From Streptococcus suis (GTDB lineage Bacteria > Bacillota > Bacilli > Lactobacillales > Streptococcaceae): DNA of 64,000 bases. The stretch covers positions 434,001-498,000 of the forward strand of contig CP102145.1 of assembly GCA_024583055.1 (NCBI GenBank), in the 5' to 3' direction. The translations under genes and the position numbers were made by a program. Positions within the stretch are counted from its first letter, which is position 1. Every line of letters begins with the position of its first letter. Below, one piece after another: positions 1 to 9,912 of the stretch. The notes beneath the pieces are model-generated. The model saw only the letters and a list, made by a program, of their open reading frames with translations, did not search any database and was not told the origin of the DNA.

Positions 1-1
1 T

Positions 2-700
2 CTCTATGACGGACCGTCTTATATCCTGCTTTCTTGGACTGGTCTCATGAATGAAGTCCTAGTATTAGCTCACGAACTGGGGCATGCAGGGCATTTCCAA
101 TTGGCTAAGAAACAAAGCATTCTCAGCTATGACCCATCGCTCTATTTTATCGAGGCACCATCAACTGCCAACGAAGTTTTGACTTGTAATACTCTCTTGA
201 AAAACAACCAAGACCCTGGTTTCCAGGCTTACCTGATTAGCGAGTTGATCAGCCGTACTTACTTCCACAATATGGTGACTCACTTGCTTGAAGCAGCCTT
301 CCAGCGTGAAGTCTATACTCGTTTGGACAATGAAGAATACCTCAACGGTGATATTCTCTGCCAAATCAAGTTGGATGTCATCAAGGAATTCTGGGGTGAA
401 GACTTTGAAATCGGTGATGATGCAGGTCTTATCTGGATGCGTCAACCACACTACTACATTGGTTTGTATCCATATACCTACTCAGCTGGTTTGACCATCG
501 GTACTGCTATGGCTAAACAACTAGAAGAAAATCCTGAAGAAGTTGTTGACAAATGGTTGGAAACCTTGTCACTTGGCGCTAGCCTTTCTGCCCAAGACCT
601 TGCTAAACACGCAGGTGTTGACGTTTCGACTGACCAACCACTTAAAGAAACTATTGCTTATGTTGGTTCCTTGGTCGACAAGTTGGAATCATTGGTCTAA
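2..700 (+). CDS. pepF: oligoendopeptidase F family metallopeptidase (C-terminal part)
   Basis: This is the C-terminal 232 residues of an M3-family zinc oligopeptidase. The frame is open to the left edge, so the true start lies outside the window; the ATG at 47 is internal. The zinc motif is visible as HELGH (first His at about 74-76), preceded by VLVLA and followed by AGHF. A helical M3 tail follows, with a motif around residues LYPYTYSAGL that is typical of PepF/PepB oligoendopeptidases. Family knowledge: cytoplasmic enzymes cutting short peptides in peptide nutrition. The gene ends at TAA 698-700, directly before a bidirectional terminator, so it is the last gene of its transcript. The family call is firm; the choice between pepF and pepB naming is not. 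Confidence 0.93.
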   Translation, partial: LYDGPSYILLSWTGLMNEVLVLAHELGHAGHFQLAKKQSILSYDPSLYFIEAPSTANEVLTCNTLLKNNQDPGFQAYLISELISRTYFHNMVTHLLEAAFQREVYTRLDNEEYLNGDILCQIKLDVIKEFWGEDFEIGDDAGLIWMRQPHYYIGLYPYTYSAGLTIGTAMAKQLEENPEEVVDKWLETLSLGASLSAQDLAKHAGVDVSTDQPLKETIAYVGSLVDKLESLV

Positions 701-707
701 TAGCAAA

Positions 708-737
708 AAAGACTTGAACACAAGAGTTCAGGTCTTT
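708..737. terminator. bidirectional rho-independent terminator between convergent genes
   Basis: A 12-bp stem (arms 708-719 and 726-737, one G-T pair) has an A-run on its left and a T-run on its right. It therefore works in both directions, for the peptidase gene on plus and the esterase gene on minus. The right arm overlaps the stop codon of the minus-strand gene. Confidence 0.85.
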
Positions 738-1323
738 ATTTTGTCTGATACCAGTTGATGATGCGGTCAATTTCATCAATCGTTAAAAAGTGGCCCTTGT
801 CAAAAATGGCTAATTGAAGTTTGGGAAAGGCAGTTTCCTGCCAATTTTGGTAGAGTTCTTGAACTGCGACTGGGGCAACCAACTGGTCCTGCAAGCCAAC
901 TGTCACAAGAATGTCCGCTCGGCTATTTTCCAAAGGCACTGAAAAATCAAGAGCTGATGGATGGAGCAAAAGATAGCAGTCAGCCAAATCAGCCCGCTTG
1001 GTCAGGAGCCCTGCTATAAAATTAGCCCCGTTTGAAAAGCCGACAAAGATAATTTGCTGGTAATCTGCTACTGCAATTTGTGGCCACTGGTCTATAAAAT
1101 CGGTCAAACGTTGCTCAAAATCAAGCAAATCCAGCTGCCCGTCAACCAGCGGAGCAAAAAAGCGACGGGATTTCCCCCGACCAACATTACCCCGAAAAGA
1201 TAGTACAGCTGCTTCAGGATTCAATTTTTCCCTCAGAAAGAGCATGGACTGCTCATCGCCACCTGTTCCGTGAAAAAAGACCAGGAGACAGGGCGCAGTT
1301 CCCTCCACAAAATGATAGTTCAT
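736..1323 (-). CDS. alpha/beta hydrolase (carboxylesterase/phospholipase type)
   Basis: A 195-residue single-domain serine hydrolase. Near the start is an HGTGGDE oxyanion-loop motif (residues 18-24). The nucleophile elbow is GFSNGA (about 104-109), the acid is the Asp in GLQDQ (about 155-159), and the His is in GHFLT near the C-terminus, so the catalytic triad is complete. There is no signal peptide, so the protein is cytosolic. The ATG at 1323 follows AGGAGA, which overlaps the TAG stop of the upstream dioxygenase-like gene, so the two are translationally coupled. The pair resembles the Bacillus MhqO-MhqD arrangement (dioxygenase plus hydrolase, induced by quinones); that comparison comes from family knowledge and context. 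The real substrate is unknown. Confidence 0.85.
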   Translation of the reverse strand: MNYHFVEGTAPCLLVFFHGTGGDEQSMLFLREKLNPEAAVLSFRGNVGRGKSRRFFAPLVDGQLDLLDFEQRLTDFIDQWPQIAVADYQQIIFVGFSNGANFIAGLLTKRADLADCYLLLHPSALDFSVPLENSRADILVTVGLQDQLVAPVAVQELYQNWQETAFPKLQLAIFDKGHFLTIDEIDRIINWYQTK

Positions 1324-1332
1324 GACTGTCTC

Positions 1333-2283
1333 CTAATAACGATTTCTCAGAACTTCTTCAATCTCAGCCCGGTCTTCCTCAAAGAAGCTTGGCAAGAAGA
1401 GTTCAACATCATCGAGTTTATCATGTTGCTCAGCTTTCTTGGCCTCGTGCTGACCTTCCATTGTTGCCACTTCAAACATAAGGTAGTTCGGCGCGCGGAA
1501 ATAGAGGGAGTGCATAAAGTCTCGATTAATAATGCCTGAGTGCGGACGGTTGAGCAGGTCAAGTGTATGAACCATATCCTCTAAATCTAATGTATCCAAG
1601 ACACCAAAGGCTACGTGGTGAATGGCACCAACCCCAATGACGGAGATTTTTGAAACCTGATCAACGATAACCTGCACGCGATGCTGGAAATCATTGTCGA
1701 ATTTGAGCGAAATGACCTGCTGTCCCTGTTAATCAAAACGGCTTTCCTCTTCAAAACCAAATCTCTCTGTCAGCATGTCCAGCAGGGCTTTCTCCTCCCG
1801 CACCCGCATCTGAATCCCAGCAATTCCTAAAATCGCAACCGATTCAGGAATCTCGGCAGTCTCCATTGGATACATAGGACCAATAGTATCATGATAGGTC
1901 AAGGCCAAAGCTTGCCCATCCTCATCTTGGAAATTGAGGATATGTCTGTCTCCCATCGCTTCTACTCCACCATGTTCGACCTCAAAATCCGTCAAACGTT
2001 GTGCCCAGAACTCCAGAGCTGCCTTATCCTTAACTAGAAAAATCGTTCTTTCTAGGCGATTGGTTCCCTTGCGTTCCATCTGGAAGTTTGGCATGTCAAA
2101 AATCGTGAATTCTGTACCGAAACGGCCATCTTCATCCCCGAAAAAGAGGTGATACATGGACGAATCATCCTGATTCACTGTTTTCAGGGTCAACTTCAAG
2201 CCAAGAATATGGTGATAAAAATGATAAGCCTGGTGGATGTTGCCCACCAAAGTCGAAATGTGATGAATACCTGTATTGTTCAT
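1333..2283 (-). pseudogene. ring-cleaving dioxygenase / glyoxalase-fold protein, interrupted by an in-frame stop
   Basis: The frame encodes a two-module vicinal-oxygen-chelate protein of about 316 residues, the usual length for MhqO-type ring-cleaving dioxygenases. The N-terminal part (184 residues) begins with GIHHISTLVGN, typical of the first beta-alpha-beta unit with a metal His. The second module has AIHHVAFGV. Between them a single TAA at 1729-1731 interrupts a frame that otherwise stays open: reading past it gives a plausible linker before the next possible start, the GTG at 1677. The simplest reading is one base change (for example CAA or GAA to TAA). A functional two-part product restarting at 1677 cannot be excluded, nor can a sequencing error. 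The esterase gene follows in the same transcript. Confidence 0.82.
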
Positions 2284-2448
2284 GTAAACTACCTCGTTTC
2301 TGATTTGGTATTATTTTATCAATAATTAGTGATATTGTAAAATATTTTGCTCACATTCTTGAAAGATCATATTGTCACGACAAGCATCATTCACTTTGAA
2401 AAGACTCTACACTTGAGCCTAGGACTTACTGGGGTTCATTCACTATCA
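2284..2448. other. intergenic region upstream of the dioxygenase-like gene
   Basis: This AT-rich stretch separates the dioxygenase-like gene from the end of the glycerol operon. It should hold the promoter of the former. No convincing -35/-10 pair or operator could be picked by eye. Confidence 0.4.
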
Positions 2449-2477
2449 TAAAAAGTCGGGACATTTCATCCCGACTT
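2449..2477 (-). terminator. rho-independent terminator of the glycerol operon
   Basis: A perfect 9-bp stem (arms 2453-2461 and 2469-2477) with a 7-nt loop is followed on the minus strand by a T-run. It lies 13 bases after the last gene of the glpK-glpO operon. Confidence 0.88.
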
Positions 2478-2489
2478 GAAACTTTGCTT

Positions 2490-2825
2490 TTAAAGGATAA
2501 ATGATAGGATTAGACCGCCTAAAATTCCTCCGACAAGGGCTGCTAGGAGATTGGTTTTGGCTTTGCCAGCCTTACCACCACGCGCAACTGATGCGACAAA
2601 TACACCGATACCCGCAGCAAGTCCCATATCAACCCAGGCAGAACCCGATTGGGTGATTAGTCCCACACCGTGGTTAATGGTCCAGGCCGTCCCGACAATC
2701 ATTGCCGCAGCGATCCAACCACCAATCGGACCAAATTTTTCAACCATCTGTCCCCAGGCCATCCGAATGATGAAGGGGAAGAGAAACGCACCAACTAAAG
2801 TAGCAATTGCTTGTTGAACTGTCAT
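2490..2825 (-). CDS. small membrane protein, putative glycerol transporter subunit (pair member B)
   Basis: This 111-residue protein is strongly hydrophobic, with about three to four membrane segments and a short basic stretch (ARGGKAGKAK) between the last two. It is homologous to its upstream neighbour: the blocks GPIGGWIAAAMIVG..W..NHGVGLI and AWVDMGLAAGIGVF match GIIGGYFAAFIIIG..W..NHYLGLI and AFVDMGLGIGLCGIF. From memory these resemble a family that NCBI names after Listeria Lin0368 and suggests as a glycerol transporter subunit; I could not check this. It is the last gene of glpK-glpO-A-B, sits 12 bases behind its partner, and takes the place usually held by glpF. Its function is inferred from this context only. 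Confidence 0.72.
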   Translation of the reverse strand: MTVQQAIATLVGAFLFPFIIRMAWGQMVEKFGPIGGWIAAAMIVGTAWTINHGVGLITQSGSAWVDMGLAAGIGVFVASVARGGKAGKAKTNLLAALVGGILGGLILSFIL

Positions 2826-2837
2826 GTGATACCCTCC

Positions 2838-3191
2838 TTAATCTTTTTCCATATCTTCTTCAATCTTGGCTGCAACCAGTCCAGCGATGGTTGCGCCGAT
2901 GACAACCAAGACGATGGTCGGAAGCGATTCAACCACAGTACCAAATCCATTAATAAAGGCATCACGGAAAATACCACACAGACCGATTCCCAGCCCCATA
3001 TCGACAAAAGCTGAGTCATCATCGTGTTTGATTAGCCCCAGATAATGGTTCATAAACCACATTGGACCGATGATAATAAAGGCAGCAAAGTAGCCTCCAA
3101 TAATGCCGTAGGCATCCGCAAATGCCCCCCAGACACTCATAACAATCATACCGGCAATCATATAGCCGATGGTAGAACGTAAAAATTTCAT
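2838..3191 (-). CDS. small membrane protein, putative glycerol transporter subunit (pair member A)
   Basis: A 117-residue membrane protein with about three to four hydrophobic helices and an acidic C-terminal tail (EEDMEKD). It contains the motif also found in the next gene: a Gly-Gly helix (IIGGYFAAF), a conserved Asn-His pair (MNHYLGL) and an Asp between helices (FVDMGLGIG). Conserved Asn-His and Asp residues in short hydrophobic proteins would suit a substrate path formed by a hetero-oligomer; that is inference. It follows glpO by 58 bases, in the same direction and with no terminator between, so it belongs to the glycerol operon. No GlpF-like NPA motif is present in either protein. Confidence 0.72.
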   Translation of the reverse strand: MKFLRSTIGYMIAGMIVMSVWGAFADAYGIIGGYFAAFIIIGPMWFMNHYLGLIKHDDDSAFVDMGLGIGLCGIFRDAFINGFGTVVESLPTIVLVVIGATIAGLVAAKIEEDMEKD

Positions 3192-3249
3192 AAAGCCTCC
3201 TTGGGTTCTTTTCTATTGTTCAGCTTGGTAAGCCTTTTCATAAATTGTA

Positions 3250-5079
3250 TTACACCTTCTTCAGATAGGTCAAATCGTTTTTATTTAGAGTTTCCATAAG
3301 CAGAGCTTCTTGACCAGCAGCCTCTTCTTCTGACCAATTGTAATAAGCCGCCATTTCCTTGATGATTTCAGGTGCTACAGCATCCAATTGTTCTCGCATG
3401 AAGAGCATGTAGTTGGTACGACGGAGAAGATAATCCACTACTGTCAAGGTCATTTCTTCCTTCATGGCATAATGTAGAGATAGCAAATCACGTTTGTTCA
3501 ATCCAGACACAGCCTCTACTTTATGGTTCAAGGCAAATACTTTTGGTGCGTTTGAACCGTACAAGTTAGCAAGGTAGAGGGCATCCTCGTAATCCAAACC
3601 TTTTTTCACCCCTAATTGAGCCAAGTGTTCAATTTCTTCTGCTACGTTTGCAGGGTTCAATTCTCCACCAGAAACAGGATAGGTCTTAGAATTGATGAGT
3701 TTAAAGCTACGCCCATGTTCTTCTTTGAGGATGTCTGCTACTTTTTCCAATGCACCTTCTGCCATCTTACGGAAGTCTGTGATTTTACCACCGGCAAGTG
3801 TGAGCAAACCATTCTCATCACGGTCAAGGGCAGAACCACGCGATACTGCAGACGGATCCAAGTGTTTTTCAGAAACGCTACCTTCCAGATGGGTCAAATC
3901 GTGTTCCACATCATCACGGGTCTTTTCATTGTTCAAGTAAGCTTTGACTGTTTCAATTAAGCTGTTGAAACTATCGTCGCTGAGTTTTCCATTGTTACCA
4001 CCGTTGTAGTCAGAAGCACCATTTCCTGACAAGAGGGGACGAAGACCTGCCCAGCCACTTTCAATATCATCCAAGGTCAAGTTTGCTTCTGGGAAGCGAT
4101 TATTGACAATATCCAATAGATAATCGACATCTTCTTGGGTTACCATTGGATTCGCCAAATCACCAGTATAGTCCGTATCTGTCGTACCAAAATAGGTTTT
4201 GTTTTCACGCGGAAGGACAAAGACCATACGGCCGTCAGCGTGTCCAGTGTCAAAGTAGGTTGGTTGTGGAACAGACAAGCGAGAGCTATCTACAACAAGG
4301 TGCACCCCCTTAGTTGGACGCATCTGGAGAACACCTGAACCTTCTCCTCCAAGATTACGCACTTCGTCACTCCAAGGTCCTGTTGTATTGATGACCAAAC
4401 GAGCACGGATTTCAAAGGTGTTGTCTGTCAGCAAATCACGAGCGACGATTCCGACTACTTTTCCAGCCTCATCCTTGATGAATTTCTCCGCTTTGACACG
4501 GCTGGCAATCAAGGCACCGTCTTTTGCTGCACGTTTGATGTTTTCAATTACCAGACGGGCATCGTTGTTACGGAAGTCCAGATAAACTCCACCACCAAGC
4601 AAGCCTTCTTTTTTCAAATGCGGTGCACGTTCCAGCACTTCTTCTCTTGTTAACACCTTATTGGCAAGGTCTGTATTGTTAACACCAGCCAAGAGATCAT
4701 AGAGATCCATGGCCACTTTCAAGCGGAAGAGGCTAAAGGTAGAGCCTTCTTCATCGTAAACCGGAAGCAACATTGGGTCTGGTTTGGGAATGTGAGGTGC
4801 AATATTTTGCACTACTGCACGTTCTGAAACTGTATCGGATACTACTTCTACATCAAACTGTTTGAGGTAACGAAGCCCACCGTGAACCAACTTGGTTGAA
4901 CGACTTGAAGTTCCCTCAGCAAAGTCCTGCATTTCAATCAAGCCAGTTTCCATACCACTAGCAGCGGCTTGGAGGGCAACACCCGCCCCCGTAATACCAC
5001 CACCAATAATCAAGAGATCCAACTGTCTATCTTGCATTTTTTCAATCGCTAAGCGACGTGTTTCTTTTGAAAATTCCAT
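3250..5079 (-). CDS. glpO: alpha-glycerophosphate oxidase (H2O2-forming)
   Basis: A 609-residue flavoprotein that oxidises glycerol-3-phosphate to dihydroxyacetone phosphate using oxygen, releasing hydrogen peroxide. The FAD-binding motif is IIGGGITGAG (about residues 24-33), followed by the RSTKLVHGGLRYL signature of the GlpD/GlpO family. The length (about 608 in streptococci, against about 555 for GlpD dehydrogenases) and the extra segment around residues 355-405 (NGASDYNGG onward, rich in Asp, Asn and Lys) identify the oxidase rather than the dehydrogenase. It sits 21 bases after glpK. In related streptococci the peroxide made by GlpO contributes to damage of host cells (established knowledge). 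Confidence 0.96.
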   Translation of the reverse strand: MEFSKETRRLAIEKMQDRQLDLLIIGGGITGAGVALQAAASGMETGLIEMQDFAEGTSSRSTKLVHGGLRYLKQFDVEVVSDTVSERAVVQNIAPHIPKPDPMLLPVYDEEGSTFSLFRLKVAMDLYDLLAGVNNTDLANKVLTREEVLERAPHLKKEGLLGGGVYLDFRNNDARLVIENIKRAAKDGALIASRVKAEKFIKDEAGKVVGIVARDLLTDNTFEIRARLVINTTGPWSDEVRNLGGEGSGVLQMRPTKGVHLVVDSSRLSVPQPTYFDTGHADGRMVFVLPRENKTYFGTTDTDYTGDLANPMVTQEDVDYLLDIVNNRFPEANLTLDDIESGWAGLRPLLSGNGASDYNGGNNGKLSDDSFNSLIETVKAYLNNEKTRDDVEHDLTHLEGSVSEKHLDPSAVSRGSALDRDENGLLTLAGGKITDFRKMAEGALEKVADILKEEHGRSFKLINSKTYPVSGGELNPANVAEEIEHLAQLGVKKGLDYEDALYLANLYGSNAPKVFALNHKVEAVSGLNKRDLLSLHYAMKEEMTLTVVDYLLRRTNYMLFMREQLDAVAPEIIKEMAAYYNWSEEEAAGQEALLMETLNKNDLTYLKKV

Positions 5080-5100
5080 GTTTTCACACTTTCTAACTTT

Positions 5101-6690
<1,590 letters not shown>

Positions 6691-6790
6691 TCAAAAAAAA
6701 TCTTATCAATTTTTTTATAATTTCAAAAAAAACTGATAAAGTTGTTTTTTTGCGGCAAAAGAAAAACTTCCTAGGAAACTAGAAAGTTTA

Positions 6791-8260
6791 TCACCGCCGT
6801 TCAATCCGAAACTGCTTGCGTTCGACCAAACGTATAGACTGCTCTAACTTGCGCTGATGAATGGTCTGGATAAGGCTCTTTACATCCTTCAACTCCTGAT
6901 CAGTTGGCAATCCATAGATCTGATAAGATGGATCTTGCTGCCAAGGATAATCATGGCAAATAACCAAATCATAGGATTGGTCTGATTGGACAGGCTCGAT
7001 TTGAATTGACCGATTTCGTTCTAAGGACTGACATAAGACATGTAAAATGGGAGAGCTAATGACAGACGGATAACTGGATGCCCACCCAATTTTCACCATG
7101 GTTGGCTCCACCTGCATAAAATATGAAAATAATTGTGTCAAAGATAGCAAATGACTGGTGGCTGGGGCTTGCCTTCTCCCAAAAATCTCCTCAGATACAT
7201 GGTGCAAGATACTAGAAGCAGCCTCTTGCATGAAGGGATCATAGTCAGCCAACTCATCCAAGCCACTATCGATGCAGGAAGTAAAAAAATAGAGCTGACT
7301 AAAGACCTGATTGAGATGATAGAGTTCTCCTTCTTCCACTGTCAAATCTGTCTTCAAGAGTATTTTTACACGTTGAAAGGCCCAACTAGTCGCTTCCATA
7401 ATGGGGCCTCCGAATCCTAAGACCTGTTCTAGTTGATGGGCTGCCACTATCCCTTGACTAAACAAGAAGGCAAAAACGGACATTGTGTCACCCTCTTGAA
7501 AGGAAGCAGATGCTTGCTGGCGTAAGGTTAAAAAGATCTGACGGAGGTGACGGTAAAATTTATGTTGCTCATAGGGAGCCATTAATTGATAAACTGCCTG
7601 GAAATCCAAATCCTTCAATCGCATTCTTTTCTGGACAATCATCAACCAGAGAGCCAGTTGATGAGCCTGCCGAGGATTAAACTGGGATTGATAAAAGCGT
7701 TCAAAAATCGGCAGGTGCCCAAGTTGCTCCATAAAGCCCCGATCTTGTTCTAACTCTTTGAAAGGCTTGGTCAACCAGAATAATTGATAATAAAAATAGC
7801 GAATTTGCAACTCACTACCCCGCAAACGACCGTTCCGTATGCTCACCTGAAACTCTTTCAGGACTTTGTTTAATGTCGAAAGGTGTCTGTTCAAAGTAGC
7901 TTCACTCAGCAATAAATCTTGAGCTAGCATGGGGATGGAGCATTCATTTTTATCAAAAAAATAAACTAAAATCTGGTACTTGATACTAGTTCTAAAGAGA
8001 TAGGCAAACAGGTCTTGCCTGTATAAATTGGCTCTGCGCTGTAAGACAATTTCCTCTTCTTTAATCTGAAAGACAAGACCAAACTGCTCCTCTTTAACCT
8101 CTTCAGAGAAACTTTCTATATAGCGTAACAAGGTAGATTTGGACAGATGGAGCTCCTGGACAACTTCCTTTATTCCAATAGGTGTAACGGACTTGCGCAA
8201 GAGAAGAAAGAGCTGGTAAATAGCGCGCTCACGTTTTTCTAATAAATCCAGAATATGCAC
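6791..8260 (-). CDS. Mga-family helix-turn-helix transcriptional regulator
   Basis: A 489-residue protein with two N-terminal winged-HTH segments. The first spans about residues 10-60 (TPIGIKEVVQELHLSKSTLLRYIESF). The second spans about 75-160 (SIKYQILVYFF... IPMLAQDLLLSEATLNRHLSTLN) and resembles the Mga/RofA HTH domain. A long helical middle part follows, and then a C-terminal segment around YDLVICHDYPW that looks like the EIIB-like end of Mga-type proteins. It lies 11 bases after the flavoprotein gene and upstream of glpK in the same direction. A role in controlling glycerol genes is plausible from position but not shown by the sequence. Confidence 0.78.
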   Translation of the reverse strand: MHILDLLEKRERAIYQLFLLLRKSVTPIGIKEVVQELHLSKSTLLRYIESFSEEVKEEQFGLVFQIKEEEIVLQRRANLYRQDLFAYLFRTSIKYQILVYFFDKNECSIPMLAQDLLLSEATLNRHLSTLNKVLKEFQVSIRNGRLRGSELQIRYFYYQLFWLTKPFKELEQDRGFMEQLGHLPIFERFYQSQFNPRQAHQLALWLMIVQKRMRLKDLDFQAVYQLMAPYEQHKFYRHLRQIFLTLRQQASASFQEGDTMSVFAFLFSQGIVAAHQLEQVLGFGGPIMEATSWAFQRVKILLKTDLTVEEGELYHLNQVFSQLYFFTSCIDSGLDELADYDPFMQEAASSILHHVSEEIFGRRQAPATSHLLSLTQLFSYFMQVEPTMVKIGWASSYPSVISSPILHVLCQSLERNRSIQIEPVQSDQSYDLVICHDYPWQQDPSYQIYGLPTDQELKDVKSLIQTIHQRKLEQSIRLVERKQFRIERR

Positions 8261-8271
8261 ACAATCACCAC

Positions 8272-9600
8272 CTATTCTTGGTCAGTTTTTTGCCACAAAT
8301 ACTGATTGGCTGCTTCCATAATGAATGGTTGCAGATCGGTTCTACCAGGCAAACAAAGCCAGGATTCTTGTAACAAGTCCTCAACTGTCATATTTTTTGA
8401 AATAGCTAGTGCCAATACATTCATCTGTGCCATGTGGTCAGAGGAAGATACCAATTGACCACCAAGAATACGTCCATCCCCTCGACTGACCACCATTTTG
8501 AAGTCTATTTCATGTTTATCCCATTGACTGAATGGATGACGGATGCGAACAGTGTCTGTGTCTAACCACAGGTTTGCTTCCCTTTCTGTCAGTCCTACGC
8601 TAGTCAGATTATAGCCAAACACATGGGTGGAGACAATGCGTTGAACAGGCTTTAAGCTCTTCTGCTTAACCAGTAGATTTTCAGCAACCAGACGCCCTGT
8701 CAACATAGCGTGGTTGATCATGGGCAGGTAGGCCTGCCCAAACATGGTAACAGGCATCCGAATTAAATCCCCTACCGCAAAAATTCCAGCTTGGCTGGTT
8801 TCAAGATACTCATCCACCAGAATACTACCATCTGTATGCAGGTCCACTAGTCCTTCCACCAAATCTGTATGGGGTCTAAAGTTGGTACCCAAAAGCACCA
8901 AGTCCGAATGATATGTTCCCTGCAAACTGCGTAACTGGACTTGACCTATCTCATCCAAGTTAACTTCATTAACTGTTTCCGAAAAATGATAGTCGAGTCC
9001 AATTCGGTCAAACTCTCCCCAGATAAAATCGACCATTTCTTGATCGAAATATTTGGCTAAGGGCCATTCTTGTGATTCAATCAACCTGATCTTAATGGAT
9101 GAACGACTGAGAGCCTCCAAACTTTCAAGACCAATTTGACCAGCTCCTATGACTGTTACCCTTCCGGCCCCTTCAATCTTTTCGAAACTCTTTTTAGCTT
9201 CTCCAATAGATTTACTTGTCAAAATCTTTTCCGATAGATCAACCGACTGGTGTCCCCAAACTTGTTGAGCACCCATAGCTAAAATGAGATCGTCGTAGGA
9301 TAATTCCCGTATGCTTTCTTCTTTTTTTAGCCTTATTTTTTTAGATACAGCTTCTATAGAAATGCATTCCCATCCAAGTAAGAAATGAACGGCCGACTGC
9401 TCTAGCCCTTCAAAATAGCCAACCCTCGCTTCTTCCCAGCTTGAAATTTCCCCTTTTACTTTCCAATTGAGTGCATTGGGAAAGTAGCCTGTACTTTCTT
9501 CCTTGTCAATCACATAAATAATCGCTTGTGGATAGCGTTTCTGGCATTCCATTGCAGCTGTCAAACCAGCGAATGAAGCACCAATGATTATAATATTCAT
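8272..9600 (-). CDS. FAD/NAD-dependent oxidoreductase, NADH-oxidase-like, lacking the redox cysteine
   Basis: A 442-residue two-dinucleotide-domain flavoprotein: FAD motif IIGASFAG at residues 5-12, NAD motif VIGAGQIGLE near 165, second FAD motif GIFAVGDL near 290, and a C-terminal dimerisation domain. It resembles NADH oxidase / CoA-disulfide reductase. However, the segment corresponding to SFLGCG in the window's own nox reads GYFPNALNW, so the catalytic Cys is absent. The ATG at 9600 was chosen because GGGAGG lies 9 bases upstream; an in-frame start at 9624 has no good site. It is followed by the Mga-like regulator after 11 bases. The substrate is unknown; without Cys, four-electron water-forming oxidase activity is unlikely. 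Confidence 0.8.
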   Translation of the reverse strand: MNIIIIGASFAGLTAAMECQKRYPQAIIYVIDKEESTGYFPNALNWKVKGEISSWEEARVGYFEGLEQSAVHFLLGWECISIEAVSKKIRLKKEESIRELSYDDLILAMGAQQVWGHQSVDLSEKILTSKSIGEAKKSFEKIEGAGRVTVIGAGQIGLESLEALSRSSIKIRLIESQEWPLAKYFDQEMVDFIWGEFDRIGLDYHFSETVNEVNLDEIGQVQLRSLQGTYHSDLVLLGTNFRPHTDLVEGLVDLHTDGSILVDEYLETSQAGIFAVGDLIRMPVTMFGQAYLPMINHAMLTGRLVAENLLVKQKSLKPVQRIVSTHVFGYNLTSVGLTEREANLWLDTDTVRIRHPFSQWDKHEIDFKMVVSRGDGRILGGQLVSSSDHMAQMNVLALAISKNMTVEDLLQESWLCLPGRTDLQPFIMEAANQYLWQKTDQE

Positions 9601-9884
9601 CCTGATTCCTCCCTTATCCTCCATTATAGCATTGACAAGGCAAATTCGTATTGAAAAGGTTTACATATCCAAACAAAAAAGCACACCTATTTTATGATGT
9701 GCTTGAATAAATTTAAATAAAAGGTCGAAAATAGCAGTTAACGCCTTGGTTGACCTCTCTCTCGAGTTTCTAGGCTCGGGTCTTCTATGGTCACTTTCGT
9801 ATTTCTTGGTGACCAGCTGAAACAGTTCCCCGAACTGTTTCACTCCCCCAGACATTGTTCGCTCTCTTATTTCAAAGCTCACGT
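9601..9884. other. structured intergenic region with several inverted repeats
   Basis: This stretch between the flavoprotein gene and dapA holds no convincing gene. It contains a hairpin at 9679-9704 followed by a T-run on minus, an inverted repeat ggtcac/gtgacc (about 9789-9814) and a perfect 11-bp inverted repeat with a 3-base loop at 9818-9842. A minus-strand open frame (9661-9882, GTG start, no ribosome site) runs through these hairpins and is more likely chance or a gene remnant. Confidence 0.5.
9675..9704 (-). terminator. terminator-like hairpin
   Basis: A 7-bp stem (arms 9679-9685 and 9698-9704) is followed on the minus strand by T6. It is the second terminator downstream of dapA. What it terminates is unclear, because no firm gene lies between it and the dapA terminator. 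Confidence 0.55.
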
Positions 9885-9912
9885 TAAAATAGTCACTCCC
9901 CTGACTATTTTA
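9885..9912 (-). terminator. terminator-like hairpin overlapping the dapA stop codon
   Basis: Perfect 11-bp arms (9885-9895 and 9902-9912) with a 6-base loop; the right arm includes the dapA TAA. The AT-rich outer stem gives only a short T-stretch, so termination may be partial. Confidence 0.6.

Noticed and set aside
9661..9882. Minus-strand open frame of 73 codons downstream of dapA
   Set aside because: It starts with GTG without a ribosome site, runs straight through several hairpins and ends inside a terminator-like hairpin. No family resemblance.
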